DNA of 16,849 nucleotides from JBCBJX01 sp964342855 (GTDB lineage Bacteria > Pseudomonadota > Alphaproteobacteria > Caulobacterales > Parvularculaceae). Made by a program: the position numbers and the translations under genes. How positions within the stretch are numbered: the first letter of the stretch is position 1; each line of letters begins with the position of its first letter. The notes below the pieces were generated by a model. It was given only the letters and a program-made list of their open reading frames with translations. It made no database searches and was not told where the DNA came from. Shown here in pieces: positions 1 through 7,888 of the stretch. Location: positions 1 to 16,849 of the forward strand of contig CAYFIB010000049.1 in assembly GCA_964342855.1 (NCBI GenBank), in the 5' to 3' direction.

Positions 1-2795
1 TCGACGGTCTCGGCGACGTCTTCGAGGTCTTCCGGCGTCTCGACGAGGACGCTGGCGAGGGGCTGGGACAGTTTCGATCCGTCCCTATAAAGAGCGACGG
101 ATTTCAGGCCGAGCTGCCAGGCGCGCATATAAACCTTGGCGCAGTCCTCCACTTTCGCGGAGGCGGGCATGTTCACGGTCTTGGAGATGCCCCCCGAAAC
201 GAAAGGCTGCGCCGCCGCCATCATCCGGAGATGCGCGTCGATGGAGAGCGAGCGCGTCCCGATGCGCCCGCAGGGCGTCGCGCAGTCGAAGACGGGGAGG
301 TGGTCGGGCTTTAAATGCGGCGCGCCTTCGAGGGTCATGGCGCCGGTGACGTAAAGGTCCGCCGCCGCGATCTCTTCGTCGCCGAAGCCGAGCCCGCGCA
401 GAAGGTCGAAATCCGCGCGGTCGAGGTCTTCCATCGGCACGCCGAGCACCTCGGCGCAGAACTCTTCACCGAGAACATAATGTGAGAACGCCGAACGAAT
501 GTCGAAGGCGTCGCCGAGCGCGGCCTCGACTTTCGCGATTTCCGCATCGCCGAAGCCTTCGCGCTTCAGGCTTTCGTGGTTGACGTGCGGCGCGCCCTTC
601 AGCGTGCCGCGACCGACGGCGTAGGCGACGATCTCATCAATCTCGCGGGCCTCATAGCCGAGCGCCGTCAAAGCATCGGGCACGGAGCGGTTGATGATCT
701 TGAAGAAGCCGCCGCCCGCGAGTTTCTTGAATTTGACGAGGGCGTAGTCGGGCTCGACGCCCGTCGTGTCGCAATCCATCAGGAGGCCGATGGTGCCTGT
801 CGGCGCGATGGCGGAAATCTGCGCGTTGCGGAAGCCGCTATCGGCGCCGAGGGCTTCGGCTTCATCCCAGATTTCGCGCGCGGCGGCGATGAGCGCGCGG
901 CGCGGGCCGCCGGCGTCGGCGAGGGGCTGCGGGCGAATGGTGAGGCCGTCATAGTCGCCGCGGCCGGTCTTTCCGTAGGCGGCGGCGCGATGGTTGGCGA
1001 CGACGCGGGCGACGCTTTTGGCGTTCTCTTCATATTTCGGGAACGCGCCGAGACCGTCGGCCAATTCTGCGGACGTGCGGTAGCCGACGGCGGTCATCAT
1101 CGCGGTGATGGCCGCGGCGGTCTCGCGCCCGGCGTCGCTGTCATAGGCGACGCCCGACGACATCAGCAGCCCGCCGAGATTGGCGTAGCCGAGGCCCAAT
1201 GTTCGGTAGTCGAACGAGCGCCGCGCGATCTCCCGCGAGGGGAACTGCGCCATGGAGACGGAGATATCGAGGACGATGGTCCACAGCCGCGCGGCGTGCT
1301 CGAAAGCGTCGATGTCGAAGCTTCCGTCCTCGCGCTTGAACTTCACGAGGTTCAGCGATGCGAGATTGCAGGCGGTGTCGTCGAGGAAGAGATATTCCGA
1401 GCACGGATTTGAGGCGCGGATCTCACCGCCTTCGGGGCAGGTATGCCACTCGTTGATGGTGTCCTTGAACTGGACGCCCGGGTCCGCGCTCGCCCACGCC
1501 GCCTGCGCCAGCTCGCTCCAGAGCGCGCGGGCGGGAACCGTCTTCGCGACGGACCCGTCCGTCCGGCGCAGCAGCTCCCATTGGGCGTCATCAGCCACGG
1601 CTTCGAGAAAGTCGTTCGAGACGCGCACGGAATTATTGGCGTTCTGGCCGAAGACGGAGCGATAGCCTTCGCCGTCCCAGTCCACATCGAAGATCGGCAC
1701 TTCAATATGGGCGTAGCCCTGCGCGGCGAGGTCGATCACGCGGCGGATCGCGCCGTCCGGCACCCCGGCGCGGCGGGCGTCGCGGATGGCGGATTTCAGG
1801 CCCGCGTTCTCCTTCGGGTCGAGTTTCGCGGCGTCGTCCAGCTTCGCGTCCGCCTCAACGACCGCGCGCATGATCTCCGGGAGGTGCGCGCGCAGCGCCG
1901 CGGAGCCCGCGACGAGGGCGGCGACCTTCATCTCCTCATCGGCCTTCCAGTGGATGAAGGCCTCGACATCCGGGTGGTCGATATCGACGACGACCATTTT
2001 CGCCGCCCGCCGCGTGGTGCCGCCCGATTTGACGGCGCCCGCCGCGACGTCGCCGACCTTCAGGAAACTGATGAGCCCGGAGGACTTCCCGCCGCCGGAA
2101 AGCGGCTCGCCTTCGCCGCGGAGCGAGGAAAAGTTCGCGCCGGAGCCGGAGCCGTATTTGAAGAGGCGGGCCTCGCGCCGCCAGAGCTCCATGACCCCGC
2201 CATCGGAGACGAGATCGTCGGCGACGGACTGGATGAAGCAGGCGTGCGGCTGCGGCCGTTCGTAGGCGGATTTCGAGCGCTTCACGCCGTTGGTCGCCGG
2301 ATCGACGTAAAAGTGCCCCTGCGCCGGGCCTTCGAGGCCGTAGGCCCAGTGAAGCCCGGTGTTGAACCATTGCGGCGAGTTCGGCGCGGCGATCTGCTTT
2401 GCGAGCATGCAGACCAGCTCGTCATGGAAGGCGCGCGCGTCCTCTTCTTCATCGAAATAGCCGTGGGTCCAGCCCCACCAGGTCCAGGCGCCGGCGAGGC
2501 GCTCGAAGACCTGCTTCGCGGAGGTCTCCGCCCCGGTCGCGGCGCCTTTTTTCGCGACCCGGCGGCTCAGCCAGTCCGGCGCGTCGTCCTCTTTCACGGC
2601 GACGGTCTCGGACGGCACGCCGGATCGGCGCACGTATTTCTGCGCGAGAATATCGACCGCGATCTGGCTCCAGCCCTCCGGCGCCTCGATCGACGCCTGC
2701 TTGTTCTCATCGAACGAGCGGGTGTCGCGGCCCGTGAAGGCGATCCCGTCATAGGGGCTCGCGGCGTCAAGCGTATAGCGGCGGGCGATTTTCAT
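1..2795 (-). CDS. nrdJ: Adenosylcobalamin-dependent (class II) ribonucleotide reductase, C-terminus cut by window edge
   Basis: This enzyme reduces ribonucleotides to deoxyribonucleotides with a radical made from adenosylcobalamin, so it needs no oxygen or tyrosyl-radical subunit. The first 931 residues are visible. The start ATG at 2795-2793 has GAGG six bases upstream, and the protein opens MKIARRYTLD, as the long alphaproteobacterial NrdJ proteins do. Cys186 in PHACFIQS is one of the redox cysteines. The active-site set N463, C465 and E467 is in SNPCSEYLF, followed by NLASLNLV. A later segment reads APTGTIGLLMDCDTTGVEP, typical of the family. The long spacer between Cys186 and the active-site loop is usual for this subfamily and has no intein features. 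The usual C-terminal cysteine tail should lie beyond base 1. It is divergent from the tetR operon. Identification is secure; regulation is not visible. Confidence 0.96.
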   Translation of the reverse strand, partial: MKIARRYTLDAASPYDGIAFTGRDTRSFDENKQASIEAPEGWSQIAVDILAQKYVRRSGVPSETVAVKEDDAPDWLSRRVAKKGAATGAETSAKQVFERLAGAWTWWGWTHGYFDEEEDARAFHDELVCMLAKQIAAPNSPQWFNTGLHWAYGLEGPAQGHFYVDPATNGVKRSKSAYERPQPHACFIQSVADDLVSDGGVMELWRREARLFKYGSGSGANFSSLRGEGEPLSGGGKSSGLISFLKVGDVAAGAVKSGGTTRRAAKMVVVDIDHPDVEAFIHWKADEEMKVAALVAGSAALRAHLPEIMRAVVEADAKLDDAAKLDPKENAGLKSAIRDARRAGVPDGAIRRVIDLAAQGYAHIEVPIFDVDWDGEGYRSVFGQNANNSVRVSNDFLEAVADDAQWELLRRTDGSVAKTVPARALWSELAQAAWASADPGVQFKDTINEWHTCPEGGEIRASNPCSEYLFLDDTACNLASLNLVKFKREDGSFDIDAFEHAARLWTIVLDISVSMAQFPSREIARRSFDYRTLGLGYANLGGLLMSSGVAYDSDAGRETAAAITAMMTAVGYRTSAELADGLGAFPKYEENAKSVARVVANHRAAAYGKTGRGDYDGLTIRPQPLADAGGPRRALIAAAREIWDEAEALGADSGFRNAQISAIAPTGTIGLLMDCDTTGVEPDYALVKFKKLAGGGFFKIINRSVPDALTALGYEAREIDEIVAYAVGRGTLKGAPHVNHESLKREGFGDAEIAKVEAALGDAFDIRSAFSHYVLGEEFCAEVLGVPMEDLDRADFDLLRGLGFGDEEIAAADLYVTGAMTLEGAPHLKPDHLPVFDCATPCGRIGTRSLSIDAHLRMMAAAQPFVSGGISKTVNMPASAKVEDCAKVYMRAWQLGLKSVALYRDGSKLSQPLASVLVETPEDLEDVAETV

Positions 2796-2831
2796 GCTGC
2801 GCCTCAGATCGGTCCAGCTGCGGGGAAAACA

Positions 2832-2837
2832 AGCATA
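2832..2837 (-). promoter_or_regulatory. Possible extended -10 element for nrdJ
   Basis: On the minus strand this reads TGCTATGCT, an extended -10 (TGn) followed by TATGCT, which matches four of six bases of the sigma-70 -10 box. It lies 37 bases before the nrdJ start codon in a locally AT-rich patch. No convincing -35 was found. I saw no NrdR box or cobalamin riboswitch B12 box between nrdJ and tetR. Confidence 0.25.
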
Positions 2838-2904
2838 GCAAAAAGCGCCGAGTCGGGCGCGCCGGTCCACTTCAGGGGTTGCGGATTTCGCAGGCGTATT
2901 TAAA

Positions 2905-2922
2905 TGACTGACCAGTCAGTCA
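2905..2922. promoter_or_regulatory. TetR-type operator palindrome
   Basis: The sequence TGACTGACCAGTCAGTCA has perfect 8-base arms around a CA centre. It ends 12 bases before the tetR start codon, just after the AT-rich TATTTAAA that could form part of a promoter. This is the size and form of operators bound by TetR-family dimers. Each arm is itself a TGAC tandem repeat, so two staggered dimers could bind. The position predicts that the TetR protein represses its own operon. It could also affect nrdJ, whose start is 110 bases away in the other direction. Binding is inferred, not shown. Confidence 0.8.
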
Positions 2923-2934
2923 AAAGAGGTGCGC

Positions 2935-3564
2935 ATGCGGGCGCGGACGCAGGAAGCCAAGGACGAACGACGCACGGAGCTGCTCTCCGTGGCGCTCGAC
3001 GTCTTCTATGAGCGGGGGTTCGACCTCGCGCGCATGGACGACATCGCGCGGCGCGCGGGCGTCTCCAAGGGCGCGGTCTACCTCTATTTCGACAGCAAGG
3101 AGGCGCTCTTCAACGCGCTCATTCAGGAGATCGCCGCGCCCATCCCCATGGCGATCCGCGAGAACGTGCGCGCGGCGGGCGATCCGGAAGAGGCGCTGCG
3201 GGCGTTCCTGCGCTCATGGCCGATGATCATCCGCGAGACGCCGGTTCCGAAAATCATCAAGGTGCTGATCGGCGCGTCGGCGACTTTCCCGGAACTCGTC
3301 ACCGCATATCGTGAAGACGTCATCGAGCGCGCCGTCGCCGTCATCGCCTCTGTCCTCGAAGCAGGGCGCGCGGCGGATGTTTTCGATATCGACGATCCGA
3401 TGCTGACGGCGGAACTGGTCATCGGTCCGTTCATCGGCGCGGTGATGCGCCATGTCGTTCTCGCCGTCGACCATGAGGCCGAGGTCGATTTCGAGGAACT
3501 CTTCACCCTGCATGAAAAACTGGTGCTGCGGGCGTTGAAGCCCGCGGCGGGGAGGACGCGATGA
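2935..3564 (+). CDS. TetR-family transcriptional repressor of the adjacent exporter
   Basis: This 209-residue protein has the usual TetR layout: an N-terminal DNA-binding domain and a helical ligand-binding and dimer domain. The helix-turn-helix spans about residues 34-53 (MDDIARRAGVSKGAVYLYFD), followed by SKEALF, the TetR signature. I chose the ATG at 2935 because AGAGG lies five bases upstream; an in-frame GTG at 2929 would add two residues and sits on the ribosome site. The gene is first in an operon with an HlyD adaptor and ABC-2 exporter, and its stop overlaps the adaptor start by four bases. A palindromic operator lies immediately upstream, so autoregulation and ligand-driven derepression are likely. 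The C-terminal domain resembles regulators paired with YbhG-type exporters such as CecR, but the ligand cannot be told. Confidence 0.92.
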   Translation: MRARTQEAKDERRTELLSVALDVFYERGFDLARMDDIARRAGVSKGAVYLYFDSKEALFNALIQEIAAPIPMAIRENVRAAGDPEEALRAFLRSWPMIIRETPVPKIIKVLIGASATFPELVTAYREDVIERAVAVIASVLEAGRAADVFDIDDPMLTAELVIGPFIGAVMRHVVLAVDHEAEVDFEELFTLHEKLVLRALKPAAGRTR

Positions 3565-4496
3565 CGCGTTGGTTGACGCTCTCATTCGCCGCGGCTCTTG
3601 CGGCCTGTTCCGCCGAGGCGCCGGGCGTTTATGTCGGCTATGTGGAGGCGGAGCATCTTTATCCGTCCGCGCTGCAATCGGGACGGCTGGAGCGCCTCGC
3701 AGTCTCCGAAGGCGACCGCGTGGAGGCGGGCGCGACGCTCTTCGAACTCGACGCCGAGCGGGAGAGGGCGCGCCTTGCGCAGGCGGAAGCCGAAGCCCGC
3801 CGCGCAGTTGCGTCGGCGCGCGATCTGGCGACGGGCGCGCGCTCGGAAGAAATCGACCGTCTGGAGGCCGAACGCGCTGAAGCGCAGACCCGGCTTGATC
3901 TCGCCCGCGCCGAACTGAACCGCACGAAGCCGCTCGTCGCCACCGGCGTCGCTTCCAAAGCGCGAGGCGATCAGGCGCAGGCGGAATATGACGCCGCCCT
4001 CTCTCGGGTGCGCGCCGCGGAAGACGCGATCGAGGTCGCCCGGCTCGCCGGTCGCGACGCCGCGCGCGAGGCTGCGGACGCCGCCGCCGCCTCGGCCGAC
4101 GCGGCGCTCGCCGAAGCGCGTTGGGCGCTCGCCCAGCGGACAGGGCGCGCGCCTGCTGCGGGAACCATTGAGGACGTGTTCCTGCGCCCCGGAGAGGTCG
4201 CGAACGCCGGCGCGCCGGTGCTGGCTCTCCTGCCGGGCGACGCGCTCAAGGTCCGCTTCTTCGTTCCGCAGGCGGATCTGCCGGGCCTTGATGTCGGCGG
4301 CGCGGTCCGCATCGAGCCGGACGGCGCGGAGGCGATCGACGCGACCATCTCCTTCATTGCGACGGAGGCGGAGTTCACGCCGCCGGTCATCTACTCCAAT
4401 CAGGCGCGCGACAAGCTCGTCTTCCTCGTCGAAGCGCGGCTGCCGGCGGGGGCGACGCTGCGGCCCGGCCTGCCGGTCGATGTGAGGCGGCCGTGA
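3561..4496 (+). CDS. HlyD/YbhG-type membrane fusion lipoprotein of an ABC-2 exporter
   Basis: This 311-residue periplasmic adaptor should link the inner-membrane ABC exporter to an outer-membrane channel. The N-terminus is a short hydrophobic signal ending in the lipobox L13-A14-A15-C16, so it is probably a lipoprotein with lipidated Cys16 and Ser17 at +2. Residues about 38-70 form the first half of a biotinyl-lipoyl fold (GRLERLAVSEGDRVEAGATL). Residues about 72-190 are a heptad-rich helical hairpin, including the ATGARSEEIDRLEAE segment typical of YbhG-like proteins. The second lipoyl half (TIEDVFLRPGEVANAGAPVL) and a beta-barrel region follow. The ATG overlaps the tetR stop as ATGA, and the stop overlaps the ATPase start as GTGA, which indicates translational coupling. 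No TolC-like partner is in the window. The substrate is unknown. Confidence 0.9.
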   Translation: MTRWLTLSFAAALAACSAEAPGVYVGYVEAEHLYPSALQSGRLERLAVSEGDRVEAGATLFELDAERERARLAQAEAEARRAVASARDLATGARSEEIDRLEAERAEAQTRLDLARAELNRTKPLVATGVASKARGDQAQAEYDAALSRVRAAEDAIEVARLAGRDAAREAADAAAASADAALAEARWALAQRTGRAPAAGTIEDVFLRPGEVANAGAPVLALLPGDALKVRFFVPQADLPGLDVGGAVRIEPDGAEAIDATISFIATEAEFTPPVIYSNQARDKLVFLVEARLPAGATLRPGLPVDVRRP

Positions 4497-5416
4497 GCGA
4501 TCTCGCCATCGACGTGCGCGGCCTCGTCAAACGCTTCGGCGACAAGACGGCGGTCGACGGCGTCGACATCCAGATGCCGAAGGGCGAGGTCTGGGGCTTT
4601 CTCGGGCCGAACGGCTCGGGCAAGACGACGACCATCCGCATGATCTGCGGTCTCCTCACCGCCAGCGAAGGCGAAGGGACGTGCCTTGGATGGGACATCC
4701 GCGAGGAGGCGGCGAAGATCCGCCTCGCGACGGGTTACATGACGCAGAAATTCTCCTTCTGGGGGGATCTGACGATCCGCGAGAACCTCGAATTCGTCGC
4801 CCGGCTTTACCAGCTCCCGGACTTGAGGCGCGTCGTCGATGAGACGCTTGAGGGCCTCGGCCTCGCCCACCGTCAGAACCAGCTCGCCGACGCCCTTTCA
4901 GGCGGCTGGAAGCAGCGCCTCGCGCTCGCGGCGGTCTCCATGCACGACCCGCAGCTTCTTCTTCTCGACGAGCCGACCGCGGGCGTCGATCCGCAGGCGC
5001 GGCGCGATTTCTGGGACGAGATCCACCGGCTGACCTCCGCCGGCATGACGGCGCTCGTCTCCACCCACTACATGGATGAGGCGGAGCGCTGCGACCGCAT
5101 CGTCTATCTCGCCAACGGCAAGCTCGTCACCAAGGGCCGCGTCGCCGACATCATCGATCGCTCCGGGCTCGTCACGTTCAAAGGCGAAGGCGAGGGCGTG
5201 CGCCGCATCGCGGATCGGCTGCACGGACGGGCGGGCGTCGAGCATGTCGCTTACTTCGGCGCGGCGCTGCATGTGAGCGGCCATGACCGCGAGGCGGTGG
5301 CTCAGGCCGTGTCCTCAGTCGGCCTCGGCGAGTGGCGCGAGGTGCGTCCGAGCCTGGAGGACGCCTTTATCGCCCTCACCGCCGAGGCGGGCGCGGACCG
5401 GAGGGCGCACGGATGA
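4493..5416 (+). CDS. ABC-2 type exporter ATP-binding protein
   Basis: This 307-residue cytoplasmic ATPase powers the adjacent permease. All motifs are intact: Walker A GPNGSGKT at residues 38-45, Q-loop Gln85, signature LSGGWKQ at 135-141, Walker B LLLLDE at 155-160, D-loop GVD, and switch His192. After about residue 220 there is a C-terminal extension of the type found in drug and multidrug ABC-2 ATPases of the YbhF/CcmA group. It carries one nucleotide-binding domain, whereas E. coli YbhF carries two in tandem, so the transporter should use two copies. The GTG start lies in a GTGA overlap with the adaptor stop, and its own stop overlaps the permease start as ATGA. The function class is secure and the cargo is not known. 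Confidence 0.94.
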   Translation: MSDLAIDVRGLVKRFGDKTAVDGVDIQMPKGEVWGFLGPNGSGKTTTIRMICGLLTASEGEGTCLGWDIREEAAKIRLATGYMTQKFSFWGDLTIRENLEFVARLYQLPDLRRVVDETLEGLGLAHRQNQLADALSGGWKQRLALAAVSMHDPQLLLLDEPTAGVDPQARRDFWDEIHRLTSAGMTALVSTHYMDEAERCDRIVYLANGKLVTKGRVADIIDRSGLVTFKGEGEGVRRIADRLHGRAGVEHVAYFGAALHVSGHDREAVAQAVSSVGLGEWREVRPSLEDAFIALTAEAGADRRAHG

Positions 5417-6546
5417 TCGGGGACGTCCTCGCGCGCATCGGCGCGATCTTCCAGAAAGAGTTCGTACAGATGCGCCGCGACCGCATCACCTTCGCGATGA
5501 TGCTGTCGATCCCGGTAATGCAGCTCACGCTCTTCGGCTTCGCCATCAACATGGACCCGAAGCACCTGCCGACGGCGCTGCACCTTGAAGAGACGACGCC
5601 CATCGTCCGCTCCATCGTCTCGGCGCTGCAGGTTTCCGGCTATTATGAAATCGTGATGGAGACGGACGATCCGCGCGAGGCGGGAGACCTTCTCGCGCGC
5701 GGCGAGGTCGCCTTCGTCGTCTCGATCCCGGCGGGGTTCACCGAGCGTCTCATCCGCGGCGAGCGACCGCGCCTCCTCATCGACGCCGACGCCTCCGACC
5801 CCGCCGCCGCGTCGAACGCCATCGCGCGGGCGCAGGCCATCGTCGACGGCGCGCTTCGCCATGAGCTGAAAGGCCCGCTCGCGCGCCTCACCCCGACGCC
5901 GAGCCCGGTCGATCTCGTCGTCCACGCCCGCTACAACCCGGAAGGGATCACCCAGTACAACATCGTACCCGGACTTCTTGGCGTCATTCTGACCATGACC
6001 CTCGTCATGATCACCGGCATGGCGATGACGCGCGAGGCGGAGCGGGGGACGCTCGAGAACCTCCTCGCCATGCCCGCGCGGCCCATCGAGGTGATGCTCG
6101 GCAAGATCGCGCCCTACGTCATCGTCGGGGCGGTGCAGACGGGCGTCATTCTCATCGCCGCCCGCTTTCTTTTCGGGGTGCCGTTCGTCGGGCCGTTCTG
6201 GGTGCTGCTTGCGGGCGTCGGCGTGTTCGTCGTGGCGAACCTCGCCCTCGGCTTCACCTTCTCGACCATCGCCCGTTCGCAGATGCAGGCGATGCAGCTG
6301 ACGTTTTTCTTCTTCCTGCCGTCGATATTGCTCTCGGGCTTCATGTTCCCGTTCCGGGGGATGCCGGATTGGGCGCAGGCAATCGGCTCCATCCTGCCGC
6401 TTACGCACTTTCTGCGCATCGTCCGCGGCGTGATGCTGAAAGGGGCGGGCGCGGTCGAACTCGCGGGCGAGTTCGCCGCCCTCGGCCTCTTCGCGGCGGC
6501 GGTGATCGCCATCGCCATGCTGCGTTATCGGCGGACGCTGGATTGA
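5413..6546 (+). CDS. ABC-2 type exporter permease (YbhS/YbhR-like)
   Basis: This is a 377-residue inner-membrane permease. The start ATG at 5413 overlaps the ATPase stop as ATGA; a longer reading from 5332 would run far into the ATPase gene and is unlikely. One membrane helix lies at about residues 27-46. A periplasmic domain follows (about 47-183), then about five helices at roughly 184-205, 233-253, 262-283, 295-315 and 352-371. This is the YbhS/YbhR/NodJ-like ABC2_membrane_3 plan. The cytoplasmic loop after the second helix (TREAERGTLENLLAMP, about 207-222) is the conserved coupling segment that contacts the ATPase. Only one permease gene is present, so a homodimer is expected, unlike the paired YbhS and YbhR of E. 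coli. A hairpin follows 11 bases after the stop. Confidence 0.93.
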   Translation: MIGDVLARIGAIFQKEFVQMRRDRITFAMMLSIPVMQLTLFGFAINMDPKHLPTALHLEETTPIVRSIVSALQVSGYYEIVMETDDPREAGDLLARGEVAFVVSIPAGFTERLIRGERPRLLIDADASDPAAASNAIARAQAIVDGALRHELKGPLARLTPTPSPVDLVVHARYNPEGITQYNIVPGLLGVILTMTLVMITGMAMTREAERGTLENLLAMPARPIEVMLGKIAPYVIVGAVQTGVILIAARFLFGVPFVGPFWVLLAGVGVFVVANLALGFTFSTIARSQMQAMQLTFFFFLPSILLSGFMFPFRGMPDWAQAIGSILPLTHFLRIVRGVMLKGAGAVELAGEFAALGLFAAAVIAIAMLRYRRTLD

Positions 6547-6557
6547 TCGGGCGATCA

Positions 6558-6588
6558 GCGGGCCTCGGCGAGAACTCCCGAGGCCCGC
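6558..6588. terminator. Hairpin between convergent genes, possible bidirectional terminator
   Basis: Arms GCGGGCCTCGG (6558-6568) and CCGAGGCCCGC (6578-6588) pair perfectly over 11 bp around a 9-base loop. The hairpin sits between the permease stop and the dehydrogenase stop, where a terminator for both strands is expected. There is no T-tract on either side, so it may only pause polymerase or protect 3' ends. Confidence 0.5.
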
Positions 6589-6606
6589 GCAGCGCATCGT
6601 ACCGGG

Positions 6607-7341
6607 TCAGACCTGCGCGACGCCGCCGTCCACGAAGACTTCCGCACCCGTCATGAAGCTGCTGTCGGCGGAAGCGAGAAACGCCGCCGCCGCGCCGATT
6701 TCGGCCGGATCGCCCACGCGCCCGACGACGGTGGAGGCGCCGACTTCGTTCATGACGGCGTCATCGAAAAGACCTTCGGTGAGTTCCGTGCGTACCGGCC
6801 CCGGCGACAGGACATTGAACCGCACGCCGGCGCCCTTGAGGTCCAGCACCCAGCTGCGGACGAGCGCGCGGACGGCCGCTTTCGTCGCGGCGTAAACGCT
6901 CGCGCCGGGCGAGCCCATGGCGCTGAGGCTTGAGCCGGTCAAAATGACTGACGAACCGGCAGCCATGAGCGTCAGGGCCGTCTGCACCGTGAAGATCAGG
7001 CCTTTGACGTTGAGATCGAAGAGCCCGTCATAGTGCTCCGCCGTGACGTCGCCGAGCGGCGCGAAGGTCGCGGTTCCAGCGTTCGCGAACAGGACGTCGA
7101 CGCGCCCGTGCTCGGCTTTCACGGTATCGAACAGGCGATCGATATCGCTCTGGTCGGTGACCGATCCCCGCACCGCGCGGGCGGACGATCCGAGTTCGGC
7201 GACGGCCTTGTCGAGGGCGTCCTGACGTCGGCCGAAAATGTAGACGACGGCGCCTTCGTCGATGAACCGTTTGGCGGCGGCGAAGCCGATGCCAGTGGCG
7301 CCCCCGGTGATGACGGCGATTTTATTGTTCAGCCTGCTCAT
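6607..7341 (-). CDS. Short-chain dehydrogenase/reductase (SDR family oxidoreductase)
   Basis: This 244-residue classical SDR should be an NAD(P)(H)-dependent oxidoreductase. It has the cofactor glycine motif TGGATGIG at residues 12-19, NAG at 87-89, Asn111, and the catalytic set Ser137, Tyr150 and Lys154 (YAATK). The substrate-side SPGPVRTE segment follows, and the C-terminus ends in the usual VDGG. I chose the ATG at 7341 because AAGGAG lies six bases upstream; an upstream in-frame start at 7383 would use a stretch that is the divergent promoter region. Arg38-Arg39 after the second strand suggests a preference for NADPH. It is divergent from an HxlR regulator, an arrangement in which the regulator commonly controls the reductase. 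The substrate is unknown; reactive carbonyls or quinones are guesses from HxlR pairs. Confidence 0.92.
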   Translation of the reverse strand: MSRLNNKIAVITGGATGIGFAAAKRFIDEGAVVYIFGRRQDALDKAVAELGSSARAVRGSVTDQSDIDRLFDTVKAEHGRVDVLFANAGTATFAPLGDVTAEHYDGLFDLNVKGLIFTVQTALTLMAAGSSVILTGSSLSAMGSPGASVYAATKAAVRALVRSWVLDLKGAGVRFNVLSPGPVRTELTEGLFDDAVMNEVGASTVVGRVGDPAEIGAAAAFLASADSSFMTGAEVFVDGGVAQV

Positions 7342-7384
7342 GGCGTGCTCCTTGGGTTGAGTTGCACGGAGCTGGCGGCGCACC

Positions 7385-7418
7385 CACTTATCAGCAAGTA
7401 TGCACCTCTTGGTAAGTG
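7385..7418. promoter_or_regulatory. Inverted-repeat operator region between SDR and hxlR-type genes
   Basis: CACTTA at 7385-7390 is mirrored by TAAGTG at 7413-7418. A nested pair, ACTT at 7386-7389 and AAGT at 7396-7399, is separated by six bases. HxlR-family regulators such as YodB bind short TACT/AGTA-type dyads of this size. The repeats lie between the two divergent starts and reach to within ten bases of the hxlR-type start codon, so bound protein could repress both genes. This is inferred from symmetry and position. Confidence 0.5.
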
Positions 7419-7427
7419 AGGAAAAAG

Positions 7428-7841
7428 ATGGCCGTAGATCGCCACGCCCAATCGGCGCCGCTATCGGAATGCACGCCGACGATACCGGGCTTCACCTGCG
7501 GGCTGGATGCGACGCTCCGGCTGATCTCCGGAAAGTGGAAGCCGCTCATCGTCTACTTTCTCGCGCAGGACGGGCCGATCCGGTACGGGGAACTGCGCCG
7601 CGCCATCCGCGATATCAGCGACAAGGTGCTGATCCAGCAGCTGAAGGATCTGGAAGCCGACGAGCTGGTGCGCCGCACCGATTACAAAGAAGTGCCGCCG
7701 CGCGTCGATTACAGCCTGACGCCGCTGGGAACGAGCCTCGCAGAAGCCCTTGTTCCGTTGTGCTCATGGGGACATGAGCATATGGGCGAGATATCGCGGG
7801 TCTGCGCGCCGCGCGCCGACTGGAAAACAGGCGCGCGGTAA
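7428..7841 (+). CDS. HxlR-family winged helix-turn-helix regulator
   Basis: This 137-residue regulator matches the HxlR family from end to end. The hallmark CGLDATLRLISGKWKPLIVYFL begins at Cys24. Next come IRYGELRRAI, the recognition segment ISDKVLIQQLKDLEADELVRR (residues 63-83), and the wing PRVDYSLTPLG. Cys24 is at the position conserved in redox-sensing members such as YodB and HypR. Three more cysteines are at 15, 112 and 126, so thiol-based sensing of electrophiles or quinones is plausible but unproven. I chose the ATG at 7428 because GAGG lies six bases upstream; an in-frame GTG at 7416 would add four residues. It is divergent from the SDR gene, its likely target. Confidence 0.92.
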   Translation: MAVDRHAQSAPLSECTPTIPGFTCGLDATLRLISGKWKPLIVYFLAQDGPIRYGELRRAIRDISDKVLIQQLKDLEADELVRRTDYKEVPPRVDYSLTPLGTSLAEALVPLCSWGHEHMGEISRVCAPRADWKTGAR

Positions 7842-7888
7842 CTCGGCTTCGACCTTGGACGTGGCGAAATAGACGCGTCGACATGGGC

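Noticed and set aside
576..1412. Open reading frame of 278 codons on the plus strand
   Set aside because: It is a shadow of nrdJ, with low-complexity Gly/Arg/Ala-rich composition and no motif.
1800..2250. Possible intein or insertion in nrdJ
   Set aside because: The long region between the first redox cysteine and the active-site loop is typical of alphaproteobacterial NrdJ and has no splicing motifs.
1443..2903. Open reading frame of 486 codons on the plus strand opposite nrdJ
   Set aside because: It is antisense to a well-identified enzyme, has no recognisable domain, and arises because GC-rich codons leave few stops on the opposite strand.
2796..2934. Cobalamin riboswitch or NrdR boxes before nrdJ
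   Set aside because: No B12-box consensus and no paired NrdR-type 16-mers could be seen in this short region.
6543..6557. FNR/NnrR-like site TTGATCGGGCGATCA
   Set aside because: The spacing between half-sites is six, not four, and it covers the permease stop codon in a convergent 3' region.
5302..6597. Minus-strand open reading frame of 431 codons opposite the ABC permease
   Set aside because: It is rich in Arg, Asp, Glu and His as expected from reverse reading of membrane codons, and has no domain.
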